Below are positions 1-8,543 of a stretch of DNA of 64,000 nt, in pieces. Origin of the DNA: RGIG1959 sp045604545 (GTDB taxonomy: Bacteria; Bacillota; Clostridia; Oscillospirales; Acutalibacteraceae); NCBI GenBank assembly GCA_045604545.1, contig JAZUOG010000057.1, positions 26,444 through 90,443 on the forward strand, read 5' to 3'. The position numbers and the translations under genes are program-made. Every line of letters begins with the position of its first letter. Position 1 is the stretch's first letter. The notes below the pieces were generated by a model that worked only from the letters and a program-made list of their open reading frames with translations, searched no databases and was not told the origin of the DNA.

Positions 1-44
1 CATTGAGTATTATAAAGATAAGAATTGTATCTGGAGGGGATTAT

Positions 45-2024
45 ATGAAAAAAACAGTCTTTCGGTGTATAACATATTGTTTGGTGATTGTAATGCTAAT
101 TCCTTCACTATATGTCATTGATGTGTCTTCTTCATCTGAGGCTGATCGTATCGCTTCTCAAATACAGACAACATATGCTCAAGCGTTGAAATTATATCAA
201 CAAGATTATCCTGGAAAAACGAATTTTAGTAATTATTGCGGGAGATACGTAAAATATCAGATGAGAGCACTTGGTATTATTTCGGCAAATGACACCGATA
301 TAGGTGGAAATGGAAATAATATGTTTCATAATGCTTCGCCTGGTAAAACATCAACAGGATATACGAAGATAAAGTATGGTGGCAATAGTTGTCTTTATGA
401 TATTGTTTCGGCGAACAATGGTAATGTTTACAATGTATTTGTGAGCTGGACATATCAGTATGGTGCTTCTACAAGTAATCCAGGAGCGGGTCATGCTACA
501 TTTATTCATGCGATTATTGATGGTGTTGTCTATTATTCGGAAAACTATACATCACGAGGTATTGCTGAGGGTGGAGTACATTCTGTGTCGTTATCAACAT
601 TTTACTCTCGTTATAACAGTTCCTACGGAAATGCCATTGGGGCAGTACACTTTACGGGTGATTCCACCCCGCCTGTCATATCCAATGTTGCCGTCACCGA
701 TATTGACAGCAGCGGCTATACTGTCACTTGCACCGTAAGCGACAATGTCGGAGTCACCAAGGTGCAGTTCCCGACATGGACATTGTCGGGTGATCAGGAT
801 GACTTGCTCTGGCATACCGGAACGATCAACGGTTCGACAGCTTCGTATCGCGTCAATATCAGCGATCATAACAACGAAAGCGGAACATACCGCACCCATA
901 TTTATGCTTATGATGCCGCGGGGAATGTGTCGAGTGATGCTGCCAGTGACGTCATTGTACCGGGGATTACATATGCAACTGTTGCCGAAGGAACATATTA
1001 TTTTAAAAACATTTCTACGGGAACATATTTGGACGTTGACAATGCAATTGACGCAAACAAGAGTAATGTACAGGTCTATCCGTACAACGCTACATATGCT
1101 CAACGGTTTTATGTGGCTGCAACACCGTCTCCCGGCGGGTATATGATGAAGCCGGACTGCAGCTCATCGCGTGTTGTGAACAATTACGGAAACACAGTTA
1201 GCAGCGGAAACAATGTCTGTTTGTGGGACAACACTTCTCATGGTTCTCAGCGATGGCAGTTTGAGGCGGTTCCGGGAGGCTATGTCATCCGCAATCTGCA
1301 AAATGCAAGCTGTGTACTGACCACTGACGGGACGAATGTCATTGTCAGAACGTATTCGGGGGATTCATCGCAAATATGGGAGATTCAAAACGAAATCAGT
1401 TTTCATGCAAACGGCGGCAGCGGTGCGCCTGAAATCCAAATGAAAAACTACAACACAGCGCTGACACTAAGTGATAACATCCCTGTCCGTGATGGATATA
1501 CGTTTGTCGGATGGTCTGCAGACAGCAATGCAACAGTCGCGACATACCACCCCGGGGATTCGTTCACATCGAACGCCAATACGATATTGTACGCTGTGTG
1601 GAAAACTCGTACTTACACCGTATCTTACAACGCAAACGGCGGCACTAACGCACCGGGTAACCAAACTAAAACGCATAATGTAAGCCTGACCCTGTCACCT
1701 ACTATTCCTGTCCGTGATGGGCATACCTTCCTTGGTTGGGCAGTGGATACATCAGCAACAACAGCATCTTATCAGCCTAGTGGAACATATACAGCCAATG
1801 AGGACGCTACACTTTATGCTATATGGAAGAGAGACAGCGTTAAGGGTGATGTCACATTTGATGGTGTTACCAATATGCGCGATGTGATGTTGTTATATCA
1901 ATCGGTGAGCAGCGGTGAGAGTCTGTCGTCAGAAGAACAAACAGTTGCCGATTACAACAGTGACGGTGTTGTCAACATGCGCGATGTGATGTTACTGTAT
2001 AAAACCGTATCTACAGGTGAATAA
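45..2024 (+). CDS. Secreted multidomain dockerin protein with N-terminal Cys/His amidase-like domain
   Basis: Starts at ATG 45 behind a GGAGGGG ribosome site; an in-frame TTG at 3 has no such site. A signal peptide (about residues 1-30) is followed by a domain with NYCGRYVKYQ and, later, GAGHATFIHA. This Cys then His order resembles CHAP/NlpC-type hydrolases, but I cannot assign the family firmly. Next come a GBS-Bsp-like beta domain (starting TPPVISNVAV), a ricin-type beta-trefoil (starting GTYYFKNISTGTYLD), two Listeria-Bacteroides repeats (each with GYTFVGW- or GHTFLGW-type and YAVWK/YAIWK motifs), and a C-terminal type I dockerin with two calcium loops (GDVTFDGVTNMRD and DYNSDGVVNMRD). 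The dockerin implies attachment to a cohesin scaffold outside the cell; the other modules suggest wall or carbohydrate binding. AT-richer than the genes that follow. Confidence 0.85.
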   Translation: MKKTVFRCITYCLVIVMLIPSLYVIDVSSSSEADRIASQIQTTYAQALKLYQQDYPGKTNFSNYCGRYVKYQMRALGIISANDTDIGGNGNNMFHNASPGKTSTGYTKIKYGGNSCLYDIVSANNGNVYNVFVSWTYQYGASTSNPGAGHATFIHAIIDGVVYYSENYTSRGIAEGGVHSVSLSTFYSRYNSSYGNAIGAVHFTGDSTPPVISNVAVTDIDSSGYTVTCTVSDNVGVTKVQFPTWTLSGDQDDLLWHTGTINGSTASYRVNISDHNNESGTYRTHIYAYDAAGNVSSDAASDVIVPGITYATVAEGTYYFKNISTGTYLDVDNAIDANKSNVQVYPYNATYAQRFYVAATPSPGGYMMKPDCSSSRVVNNYGNTVSSGNNVCLWDNTSHGSQRWQFEAVPGGYVIRNLQNASCVLTTDGTNVIVRTYSGDSSQIWEIQNEISFHANGGSGAPEIQMKNYNTALTLSDNIPVRDGYTFVGWSADSNATVATYHPGDSFTSNANTILYAVWKTRTYTVSYNANGGTNAPGNQTKTHNVSLTLSPTIPVRDGHTFLGWAVDTSATTASYQPSGTYTANEDATLYAIWKRDSVKGDVTFDGVTNMRDVMLLYQSVSSGESLSSEEQTVADYNSDGVVNMRDVMLLYKTVSTGE

Positions 2025-2034
2025 TAAAAACAGA

Positions 2035-2066
2035 ACAGCCCCCGACAGAATCTGTCGGGGGCTGTG
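2035..2066. terminator. Bidirectional intrinsic terminator
   Basis: Perfect 15-bp arms (ACAGCCCCCGACAGA and its complement) lie between two converging genes. Read on the minus strand, the hairpin is followed by a T-rich run, so it should mainly stop the isomerase-like gene; it can also serve the dockerin gene. Confidence 0.85.
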
Positions 2067-2081
2067 TTATGTTATTGATCA

Positions 2082-2909
2082 TTACAGGTTGTCGATAATA
2101 CCCTGCAGCATATCGCGGGCGATGATGATGTCGGCGGTCTGCTGGTCGCCTTCGATCTCGCGCTCGATCGTGATACAGCCGTCATAGCCGAGTTCATGCA
2201 GTCCCTTGATGAGAGCGGGGAAGTCGACCTTGCCCTGACCCATCGCGGTCTCTTCGCCGAGGGCGCGGCCGCTGGTCGGATATTTGCCGTCCTTGCCGTG
2301 CACGCCGCGGACATATTTGCCGAACACATCGAGTGCATCGACGGGGTTGCCCATGCCGTAGAGAATGAGGTTGGCGGGGTCGAGGTTGACGCCGAGGTTG
2401 TCAAGTCCCACGTCCTCGAACAGACGGAGCAGGGTGACAGGCGTCTCCTGACCGGTCTCGAACAGCAGATACTGATCGTTCTGCTTGAGGTAAGCGGCAA
2501 GACTCAGCACTGCCGCGACAAAGCCGGGATAGCGGGCGTCATAGGGATTCGCGGGGACATAGCCCATGTGGGTGACGATGTCGGACACGCCGATCTTCTT
2601 GGCAAAATCCGCACCCTGCTTGAGGTTGAGCAGACGGGCATAACGATAGGGTTCGGGAACGAGACCGAGGGTCTCCTGACCGCCGTAGAAGTTCCATTCC
2701 ACAGGGCCTTCCCAGCCGCACCACAGCGCAGTGATGGTCACGTCGTACTCTTTGCAGGCGGCGATCACTTCTTCGGCACGCTCATCGGTGCGCTGAGACT
2801 GATCCCAGCTCATCAGCTGGCAGTGGTGAAGACCGAGCTTGGTCAGATTGGCAAACTTGTCGGCGATGGGGGACGCGTCAAACGTAACGCAGGTACCGAT
2901 TGTCATCAT
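2082..2909 (-). CDS. Sugar phosphate isomerase/epimerase-like TIM barrel protein
   Basis: Xylose-isomerase-like (AP endonuclease 2 superfamily) protein of 275 aa, the normal family length. Likely metal-ligand motifs are in order: ETGQETP, NLDPANL, HGKDG and TIERE near the C terminus. These enzymes interconvert keto/aldo or epimeric sugars or inositol derivatives; the substrate cannot be told from sequence. The start is the first of two adjacent ATGs behind AGGAAGG. It is a single-gene unit with its own promoter and terminator, divergent from the M16 peptidase operon. Confidence 0.85.
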   Translation of the reverse strand: MMTIGTCVTFDASPIADKFANLTKLGLHHCQLMSWDQSQRTDERAEEVIAACKEYDVTITALWCGWEGPVEWNFYGGQETLGLVPEPYRYARLLNLKQGADFAKKIGVSDIVTHMGYVPANPYDARYPGFVAAVLSLAAYLKQNDQYLLFETGQETPVTLLRLFEDVGLDNLGVNLDPANLILYGMGNPVDALDVFGKYVRGVHGKDGKYPTSGRALGEETAMGQGKVDFPALIKGLHELGYDGCITIEREIEGDQQTADIIIARDMLQGIIDNL

Positions 2910-2960
2910 GGCAGAAAACCTTCCTTTCGGGTGCGGGCAAAGCCCGTCATTGTTACTTTC

Positions 2961-2989
2961 ATTATAACGAATGTATCGCCAAAAAGCAA
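2961..2989 (-). promoter_or_regulatory. Sigma-A type promoter of the isomerase-like gene
   Basis: On the minus strand, TTGCTT (2989-2984) and a perfect TATAAT (2966-2961) are separated by 17 bp, about 50 bp upstream of the start codon. Confidence 0.55.
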
Positions 2990-3066
2990 GAGAAAAAGCC
3001 TCTTTTCAGAAAGTTTAAACACCATGTAAAAATCGTCAAAACACCATTCCTTTTTTGAAAGAAATG

Positions 3067-3075
3067 TGGTATACT
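3067..3075 (+). promoter_or_regulatory. Extended -10 promoter of the M16-lgt-folD operon
   Basis: TGGTATACT is an extended -10 element 37 bp before the ATG at 3112. The -35 position (TTCCTT, 3047-3052) is poor, which fits an extended -10 promoter. Confidence 0.4.
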
Positions 3076-3111
3076 GTAAATATCTATTCTTACCACACGG
3101 GAGGATCGGAT

Positions 3112-4386
3112 ATGAAACCGACATTCATGACGCCCGCAGACGGCGTCTCCTTTCTGACAATCCCCGATGATCGCTTTACGACCGCGCGCATCTCGGTGAG
3201 CATCTATCTGCCGCTTCGCGAAGAAACTGCGGGCGCGGTGGCAATGTTGCCGTTTCTTCTTCGTCGCGGATGCCGTCGTCTTGACAACATCACAGCCTTC
3301 CATCAAAAGCTGGATTCTCTTTACGGCGCGAATATTGACGGCTATGTCACGTCGGCGGGCGAAACGCAGATCGTCAACATGACCATGTCCTGCATCGATG
3401 ATCGGTTTGCTCTTGAAAACGAATCTGTCGCCGCACAGTGTGCCGACCTGCTTCTGGACGTGCTGTTTGATCCGGCACTGGAAGACGGCGTATTCCGCAG
3501 TGAGGATGTGGAGCAGGAGCGGCGCTGTACACTCGAAAGCATTGCCGCCGAGATCAACGACAAGCGTCGTTATGCGGTGTCACGCTTAAAAGCGATTCTT
3601 TGCGAGGGAGAGCCGTATGCGGTCTCCAAATACGGCACCGCCGAACAGGTTGAGGCATTAACCGCAAAGGATCTCACCGATATGTGGCGCCGGATGCTCA
3701 AAACCGCACCCATTCGCATCATCTATCAAGGCAGTGGTGATGGCGAAGCAGTTAAAAATGCGTTTGCCAAAAAGCTTGCCGATCGACAGGTGATGTCACT
3801 GCCGCCTGTGGTGACCGCTCCCGCCAAACAGGAGGTCGCCCGCGTTAACGAGCAGATGGACGTCAATCAGTGTCAGCTTGTGATCGGCCTGCGCACCGAC
3901 ATTCTCGGTGACGATGCCCGCAGTGACGCGATGCGTATGGCGTGCGGTATCCTCGGCGGCACGCCGCACTCGTTGTTGTTCGTGCATGTGCGTGAAGAAC
4001 TCAGCCTTTGCTACTATTGCTCGTCCCGCTACGATCGCCATAAAGGTGTGGTGCTCATTGACAGCGGCGTTTCTCCCGAAAATCTCCAAAAGGCCGAAGC
4101 CGAAATTTTGCGTCAGCTCGGCGATCTGCAGGACGGTCACTTTGATGATGAGATGATCCGCAACACACGCCTGAGTCTTATTGACGCTCTTAACAGTGCG
4201 GGTGATTCCGCGGCGACAACTGCCGAATGGTTCAGTGCGCAGGGCCCCGACGGCATGCGTTCTCCCGAAGACGTTATCGAAGGTCTCCGAAAGGTCACCC
4301 GTGAACAGATCATCGATGTGGCAAACGACCTTCGCTTCGATTCCGTGTTTACACTCACACCGCATGAAAAGGAGGGAACGGCATGA
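3112..4386 (+). CDS. M16 family peptidase-like protein, YmfF type (probably inactive subunit)
   Basis: A 424-aa insulinase/M16 fold protein. It lacks the HxxEH zinc site: the equivalent helix reads LLRRGCRRLDN. This is typical of the non-catalytic member of the Firmicutes YmfF/YmfH pair (also written YfmF/YfmH), linked to EF-P 5-aminopentanol modification in Bacillus. Start ATG 3112 has GGGAGG upstream; the longer reading frame from 3055 lacks one. Its stop overlaps the next gene by 4 bp (ATGA), so the two are translationally coupled and probably form a heterodimer. Confidence 0.85.
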   Translation: MKPTFMTPADGVSFLTIPDDRFTTARISVSIYLPLREETAGAVAMLPFLLRRGCRRLDNITAFHQKLDSLYGANIDGYVTSAGETQIVNMTMSCIDDRFALENESVAAQCADLLLDVLFDPALEDGVFRSEDVEQERRCTLESIAAEINDKRRYAVSRLKAILCEGEPYAVSKYGTAEQVEALTAKDLTDMWRRMLKTAPIRIIYQGSGDGEAVKNAFAKKLADRQVMSLPPVVTAPAKQEVARVNEQMDVNQCQLVIGLRTDILGDDARSDAMRMACGILGGTPHSLLFVHVREELSLCYYCSSRYDRHKGVVLIDSGVSPENLQKAEAEILRQLGDLQDGHFDDEMIRNTRLSLIDALNSAGDSAATTAEWFSAQGPDGMRSPEDVIEGLRKVTREQIIDVANDLRFDSVFTLTPHEKEGTA

Positions 4387-5657
4387 ATGTCAAAACGTAT
4401 ACATTGCTGACGGGTGAGACACTCGAACGTGTCGAGCACCCTTCGGGACTGACGATCTATGTCTATCCGAAAGCGGGTTTCCGTTCTTCCTATGCGATCT
4501 TCGGCACGCGCTACGGATCGATCGACACATCCTACGTCAAAAACGGCGAGACCGTTGAAGTGCCCGAAGGCATTGCCCACTATCTTGAACACAAACTCTT
4601 TGAAAATGAGGATTGCGATGCCTTTGCCAAATACGCCAAAACCGGCGCCTCCGCCAACGCGTTCACCAGCTTTGATGTGACGGCGTATCTGTTCGGCTGT
4701 TCGGATAACCTCAAGGACTCTCTGGAGATCCTGCTCGATTTCGTGCAAAAGCCTTATTTCACCGAGCAAACCGTGCAAAAGGAACAGGGCATTATCGGTC
4801 AGGAGATCCGTATGTGTGACGATTCTCCCGATCGCCGCGTTCTTTTTAATCTGCTTCGCGCGATGTACAAACAGCACCCCGTGAGAGTGGATATTGCGGG
4901 AACGGTGGAATCCATCTCCCACATCACGCCCGAACTGCTGTACGACTGCTATGATACGTTCTACAACCTGCACAACATGGTGCTGTGCGTGGTCGGTGAT
5001 GTGACGACGGCGGATGTGCTGGAAGTGGCGGATCGCGTGCTGATCCCCGCCAAGGAGCAGACGCTCGAAATGGCGCGCATCGATGAACCCGAAGAGGTGT
5101 TTGAACGCTATATCGAAGAGGCGATGCCCGTCGCCGCGCCGCTGTTCTATATCGGCTATAAATGCCCCGTTGATGACATCTACCTCCCGACGAAAACCAT
5201 GGCGGCGTGCGAGATGATCGTCGAGATGCTGTGCGGACTCAGCTCTCCGCTCTATGCCGATCTGATGGCGAAGGGACTCATCAACGACAGCTTCGGCGGC
5301 GAGTTCTTCGAAGGCAGAAGCTTCGCGCTGATGATGATCGGCGGCGAAAGCAGTGATCCGAAAGCGGTGCATGAAGCACTCTCGCAGGAGATCGCGCGTC
5401 TTGCCGAAAACGGTGTCGATTCCGCGCGCTTTGAATCGCTTCGAGCGTCCTTCTACGGTCGTATGCTCCGCCGTTTCAACAACGTCGAGTATGCCGCGAC
5501 CGGCATCATGGACGACCATTTCCACGAACGCGAGCCGTTTGCGTATATCGATGTGATCAAGGAATTGACGGTTGAAGACCTTAACGTGATTTTGCGTGAG
5601 TGGATGACTCCCGAACGTACCACCTTGTCGGTCATTAACGCGAAGGAGGTGCTGTGA
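4383..5657 (+). CDS. M16 family zinc peptidase, YmfH type (catalytic subunit)
   Basis: A 424-aa M16 peptidase with the inverted zincin motif HYLEH (H66, E69, H70) and the downstream glutamate ligand in GQEIRM (E141), 75 residues away as expected. It pairs with the upstream inactive homologue. In Bacillus the pair is associated with EF-P modification; the exact substrate here is unknown. The stop overlaps the lgt start (TGATG), and the gene sits in one operon with lgt and folD. Confidence 0.88.
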   Translation: MNVKTYTLLTGETLERVEHPSGLTIYVYPKAGFRSSYAIFGTRYGSIDTSYVKNGETVEVPEGIAHYLEHKLFENEDCDAFAKYAKTGASANAFTSFDVTAYLFGCSDNLKDSLEILLDFVQKPYFTEQTVQKEQGIIGQEIRMCDDSPDRRVLFNLLRAMYKQHPVRVDIAGTVESISHITPELLYDCYDTFYNLHNMVLCVVGDVTTADVLEVADRVLIPAKEQTLEMARIDEPEEVFERYIEEAMPVAAPLFYIGYKCPVDDIYLPTKTMAACEMIVEMLCGLSSPLYADLMAKGLINDSFGGEFFEGRSFALMMIGGESSDPKAVHEALSQEIARLAENGVDSARFESLRASFYGRMLRRFNNVEYAATGIMDDHFHEREPFAYIDVIKELTVEDLNVILREWMTPERTTLSVINAKEVL

Positions 5658-6604
5658 TGAGCGAATGGGTTGGATTTCCCGGACTGGGAATTGACGAACT
5701 CCCGATATCCCGTACGTTGGTTGACGATCTGTTCGGCAGCGGCATCAGCATTCATTTTTACGGCCTGATCATTGCCGTCGGTCTGCTTCTCGCCGTGACA
5801 TATGCTTACAAGCAGTGCCCGCGGCTGAACATCAACCGCGACAAGATGTTTGACGTGGTGCTCGTTTGCTTCTTCGTGGCGATCATCTGCACGCGACTGT
5901 ATTATGTGTTGTTCAAGGACCCCGCATATTATTTCTCCAATCCTGCGAAAATTTTCGCGGTGTGGGACGGCGGCCTTGCCATTTACGGCGGCATCATCGG
6001 CGCGTTTGTGTCGGGACTGGTCATGTGCCGCGTCAAAAAAGTCAGCACAACGGGCCTGTTTGATCTGGCGGCGGTGGGTTTTCTCATCGGACAAGGTATC
6101 GGCCGCTGGGGCAACTTTTTCAATCAGGAAGCCTACGGCACTGTCACCGCGCTTCCCTGGGGCATGACCGGCAGTAAGATCGGTACAGACCCCGTACATC
6201 CCACGTTTTTGTATGAATCCCTGTGGTGCCTGCTCGGTGCACTGGTACTGCATATCATGTTCAGAAAATGCTATTTCTTCCGCGGACAGCTGTTCGGCTC
6301 CTACCTCGTGTGGTACGGTGCCGAGCGTGTGCTGGTGGAGGGACTGCGCACCGACAGTCTGATGCTGTTCGACACCGGCATTCGCGTGTCACAGCTGGTG
6401 TCGGTGGGCGTGATCCTGCTCGGTATCGCGTTGCTGGTGGTGCTCGGTGTGCGCAAACACCGCCATCCGCAGGTGGACGACGATCCCGTCGAGGAAGAAC
6501 CGAAACCCGAAGAAGAACCTGTTTCCACCGATCATCTGACGACGCTTACGCTGGCATCGGAGGACGATGACGAACAACAAGAACCCATTTCAGAGGAGGA
6601 ATAA
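5657..6604 (+). CDS. lgt: Prolipoprotein diacylglyceryl transferase
   Basis: Transfers diacylglycerol from phosphatidylglycerol to the lipobox cysteine of prelipoproteins in the cytoplasmic membrane. Family landmarks are HFYGLIIAVG near residue 33, GGLAIYGG, the Lgt signature GRWGNFFNQEAYG near residue 149, and HPTFLYESLW. About seven hydrophobic segments are visible. ATG 5657 is preferred over GTG 5654 because it lies 6 nt from AGGAGGT. The C terminus carries an unusual acidic tail of about 45 residues (many E, D and P) beyond the last membrane segment. Confidence 0.95.
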   Translation: MSEWVGFPGLGIDELPISRTLVDDLFGSGISIHFYGLIIAVGLLLAVTYAYKQCPRLNINRDKMFDVVLVCFFVAIICTRLYYVLFKDPAYYFSNPAKIFAVWDGGLAIYGGIIGAFVSGLVMCRVKKVSTTGLFDLAAVGFLIGQGIGRWGNFFNQEAYGTVTALPWGMTGSKIGTDPVHPTFLYESLWCLLGALVLHIMFRKCYFFRGQLFGSYLVWYGAERVLVEGLRTDSLMLFDTGIRVSQLVSVGVILLGIALLVVLGVRKHRHPQVDDDPVEEEPKPEEEPVSTDHLTTLTLASEDDDEQQEPISEEE

Positions 6605-6608
6605 TCGT

Positions 6609-7466
6609 ATGGCAATCATCATCGACGGCAAAGCCGTCAGCGCGGCGGTTCGCGCCGAAGTGGCGGCAGAGACCGCCGAACTCAAGAAAAAGGGCATCAC
6701 CCCGGGGCTTGCCGTCATCATCGTCGGCGACGACCCTGCGTCGCGCGTGTATGTCAACAACAAGAAAAAGGCATGTGCCGAGGTCGGCTTCTATTCCGAG
6801 GAATTTGCCCTTCCCGCCGACACCACCGAAGAAGAACTGCTCGCCCTTGTCGCCAGCCTCAACGGCCGCAGTGACATCAACGGCATTCTCTGCCAACTGC
6901 CCCTTCCGAAGGGCCTGTCCGACAAAGCGGTCATCGAAGCGATTTCTCCCATCAAGGATGTCGATGCGTTCCATGCTCAGAACGTCGGCAACATCATGAT
7001 CGGCGACTATCATTTCCTGCCCTGCACGCCTGCGGGCGTGATGGAACTGCTCCATCGCGCGGGCGTTGAAGTGGCGGGCAAGCGCTGTGTCGTGATCGGT
7101 CGCAGTAACATCGTCGGCAAGCCGATGGCGATGCTGCTGCTTCACGAAAACGGCACGGTCACCGTGTGCCATTCCCGTACGCAGGATCTCGCCGCTGTGT
7201 GCCGCGAAGCGGACATTCTTGTCGCCGCGGTCGGTCGCGCGAAATTCGTTACCGCCGACATGGTCAAGCCCGGTGCCGCTGTCATCGATGTCGGTATGAA
7301 CCGCGATGAAAACGGCAAGCTGTGCGGCGATGTCGACTATGCGGCTGTCGAGCTTATTGCGGGTTACATCACGCCTGTTCCCGGCGGTGTCGGCCCGATG
7401 ACCATCTCCATGCTGATGAAAAACACATTGATGGCGGCAAAGCTCCAGAACGCCCTGCTGATCTGA
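6609..7466 (+). CDS. folD: Methylenetetrahydrofolate dehydrogenase/cyclohydrolase
   Basis: Bifunctional enzyme interconverting 5,10-methylene-, 5,10-methenyl- and 10-formyl-tetrahydrofolate with NADP. At 285 aa it is the typical FolD length. Conserved motifs: YVNNKKKAC (catalytic Tyr48 and Lys52), GILCQLPLPKGL, the Rossmann stretch VIGRSNIVGKP, and PGGVGPMT near the C terminus. ATG 6609 is 4 nt after the lgt stop with GAGGA upstream. It is the last gene of the operon, followed by a clear terminator. Confidence 0.95.
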   Translation: MAIIIDGKAVSAAVRAEVAAETAELKKKGITPGLAVIIVGDDPASRVYVNNKKKACAEVGFYSEEFALPADTTEEELLALVASLNGRSDINGILCQLPLPKGLSDKAVIEAISPIKDVDAFHAQNVGNIMIGDYHFLPCTPAGVMELLHRAGVEVAGKRCVVIGRSNIVGKPMAMLLLHENGTVTVCHSRTQDLAAVCREADILVAAVGRAKFVTADMVKPGAAVIDVGMNRDENGKLCGDVDYAAVELIAGYITPVPGGVGPMTISMLMKNTLMAAKLQNALLI

Positions 7467-7474
7467 TAAATGTG

Positions 7475-7506
7475 AAAAGACCCGTTCACGGAACGGGTCT
7501 TTTTTG
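7475..7506 (+). terminator. Intrinsic terminator after folD
   Basis: 13-bp perfect stem (AAAAGACCCGTTC and its complement), three-base loop, then a run of T. Confidence 0.9.
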
Positions 7507-7544
7507 ATGCCGTTTTGCATATGGTCATGATGGGGGTGAGGTGT

Positions 7545-8261
7545 ATGAGACGGTCGGTGTTGACGGTGCTGGTGGTGATGCTGTGTGTGGCGGTGATGCT
7601 GACCTGCTTTGAGTATATCGGCGTGTTTCCCGTTTCAAACGAAACGCTTGTGATGCCGCGGGTGACGGTTGATGCGGGACACGGCGATTTTGACGGCGGT
7701 GCGTCCGCTCCCGACGGCACGCTCGAAAAAACGCTCAATCTGGAGATCGCTTTGCCGCTCGGGGATCTTCTTCGGCTTTACGGCTTTGATGTGACGATGA
7801 CCCGTGTGGACGACAGCGGGCTTCACGCGGACGACAGCGTTTCTATCCGCGAAAAGAAGGTCAGCGATATGAACGCCCGCCTTGCGTTGTATGAGCAGGC
7901 AGATCTGAACATTGCCGTTCATCAGAACACCTTCGGTGACAGTCGCTACAGCGGCACACAGCTCTTTTATTCCGACAATCACGCATTGTCAAAACCGCTC
8001 GCGTCCCACATTCGTGAAACGGTGTATACGCATCTGCAACCCGACAATACCCGTGAACTGAAGACGGGCAACCGCGACATTTATCTGCTGTACAAAACAA
8101 CAAAGCCGACGGTGCTGGTGGAATGTGGATTTCTGTCAAATGCCGCGGAGCTGGCAAACTTAAAAGACAGCGCTTATCAATGCCGCCTTGCCGTGTGCAT
8201 TGCCGGCGGAGCGGCAGACTATGCCGCACGGTATATCATGAAAGAGGAGAGATATTCGTGA
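7545..8261 (+). CDS. cwlD: N-acetylmuramoyl-L-alanine amidase, CwlD-like
   Basis: Amidase_3 zinc amidase of 238 aa with an N-terminal membrane anchor/signal segment (residues 5-27). The zinc and catalytic residues are all visible: DAGHGDFDGG (H46), NLEIA (E67), IAVHQN (H126) and VECGFLSN (E193). Its size, N-terminal anchor and pairing with a BofA-like gene fit CwlD, which makes muramic-delta-lactam in spore cortex. Start ATG 7545 follows GGGGGTGAGG; earlier in-frame starts lack a good site. It overlaps the next gene by 4 bp. Confidence 0.85.
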   Translation: MRRSVLTVLVVMLCVAVMLTCFEYIGVFPVSNETLVMPRVTVDAGHGDFDGGASAPDGTLEKTLNLEIALPLGDLLRLYGFDVTMTRVDDSGLHADDSVSIREKKVSDMNARLALYEQADLNIAVHQNTFGDSRYSGTQLFYSDNHALSKPLASHIRETVYTHLQPDNTRELKTGNRDIYLLYKTTKPTVLVECGFLSNAAELANLKDSAYQCRLAVCIAGGAADYAARYIMKEERYS

Positions 8262-8512
8262 CAACGGGAATGATGATCGTCGGTGGCGTGATCGCGCTTG
8301 CCGTGTTTGTGGCGGCGTGCCTGACAAGAAAACCTGTCCGTTCGCTGTTTTCAAGTGCCCTGCAAGGCGTTTGCGCGTTGGCGGCGGTGAATGTGCTCAG
8401 CGTATTCAGCGGCGTGACCATCGGACTGACAGCTTTTACAACCTATGCGGCAACGGTACTGGGGCTTCCCGGTGTTATCACGCTTCTTTGCCTGCAGGCG
8501 ATGATGCAATAA
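8258..8512 (+). CDS. bofA: BofA-like pro-sigma-K processing inhibitor family protein
   Basis: An 84-aa membrane protein starting at GTG 8258, which overlaps the cwlD stop; GAGGAGAG lies just upstream. It has two hydrophobic segments and the family ending (LGLPGVITLLCLQAMM). In Bacillus, BofA holds SpoIVFB inactive in the mother cell until SpoIVB, also present here at 11907, signals from the forespore. In many Clostridia the SpoIVFB partner is absent, so the exact job here is uncertain. Confidence 0.75.
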   Translation: MTTGMMIVGGVIALAVFVAACLTRKPVRSLFSSALQGVCALAAVNVLSVFSGVTIGLTAFTTYAATVLGLPGVITLLCLQAMMQ

Positions 8513-8543
8513 AAAAGATGATCTCGAATGAGATCATCTTTTT
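8513..8543. terminator. Bidirectional terminator between bofA and the P-type ATPase
   Basis: AAAAGATGATCTC and its complement around a four-base loop, flanked by A and T runs on both sides; it serves both converging genes. Confidence 0.88.

Noticed and set aside
2196..3029. 277-codon plus-strand open frame
   Set aside because: Antisense to the isomerase-like gene, which has its own promoter, ribosome site, terminator and conserved motifs.
4137..5525. 462-codon minus-strand open frame opposite the M16 genes
   Set aside because: Mirror of GC-rich coding DNA; composition rich in H, R, A and D with no domain, and the plus-strand genes are certain.
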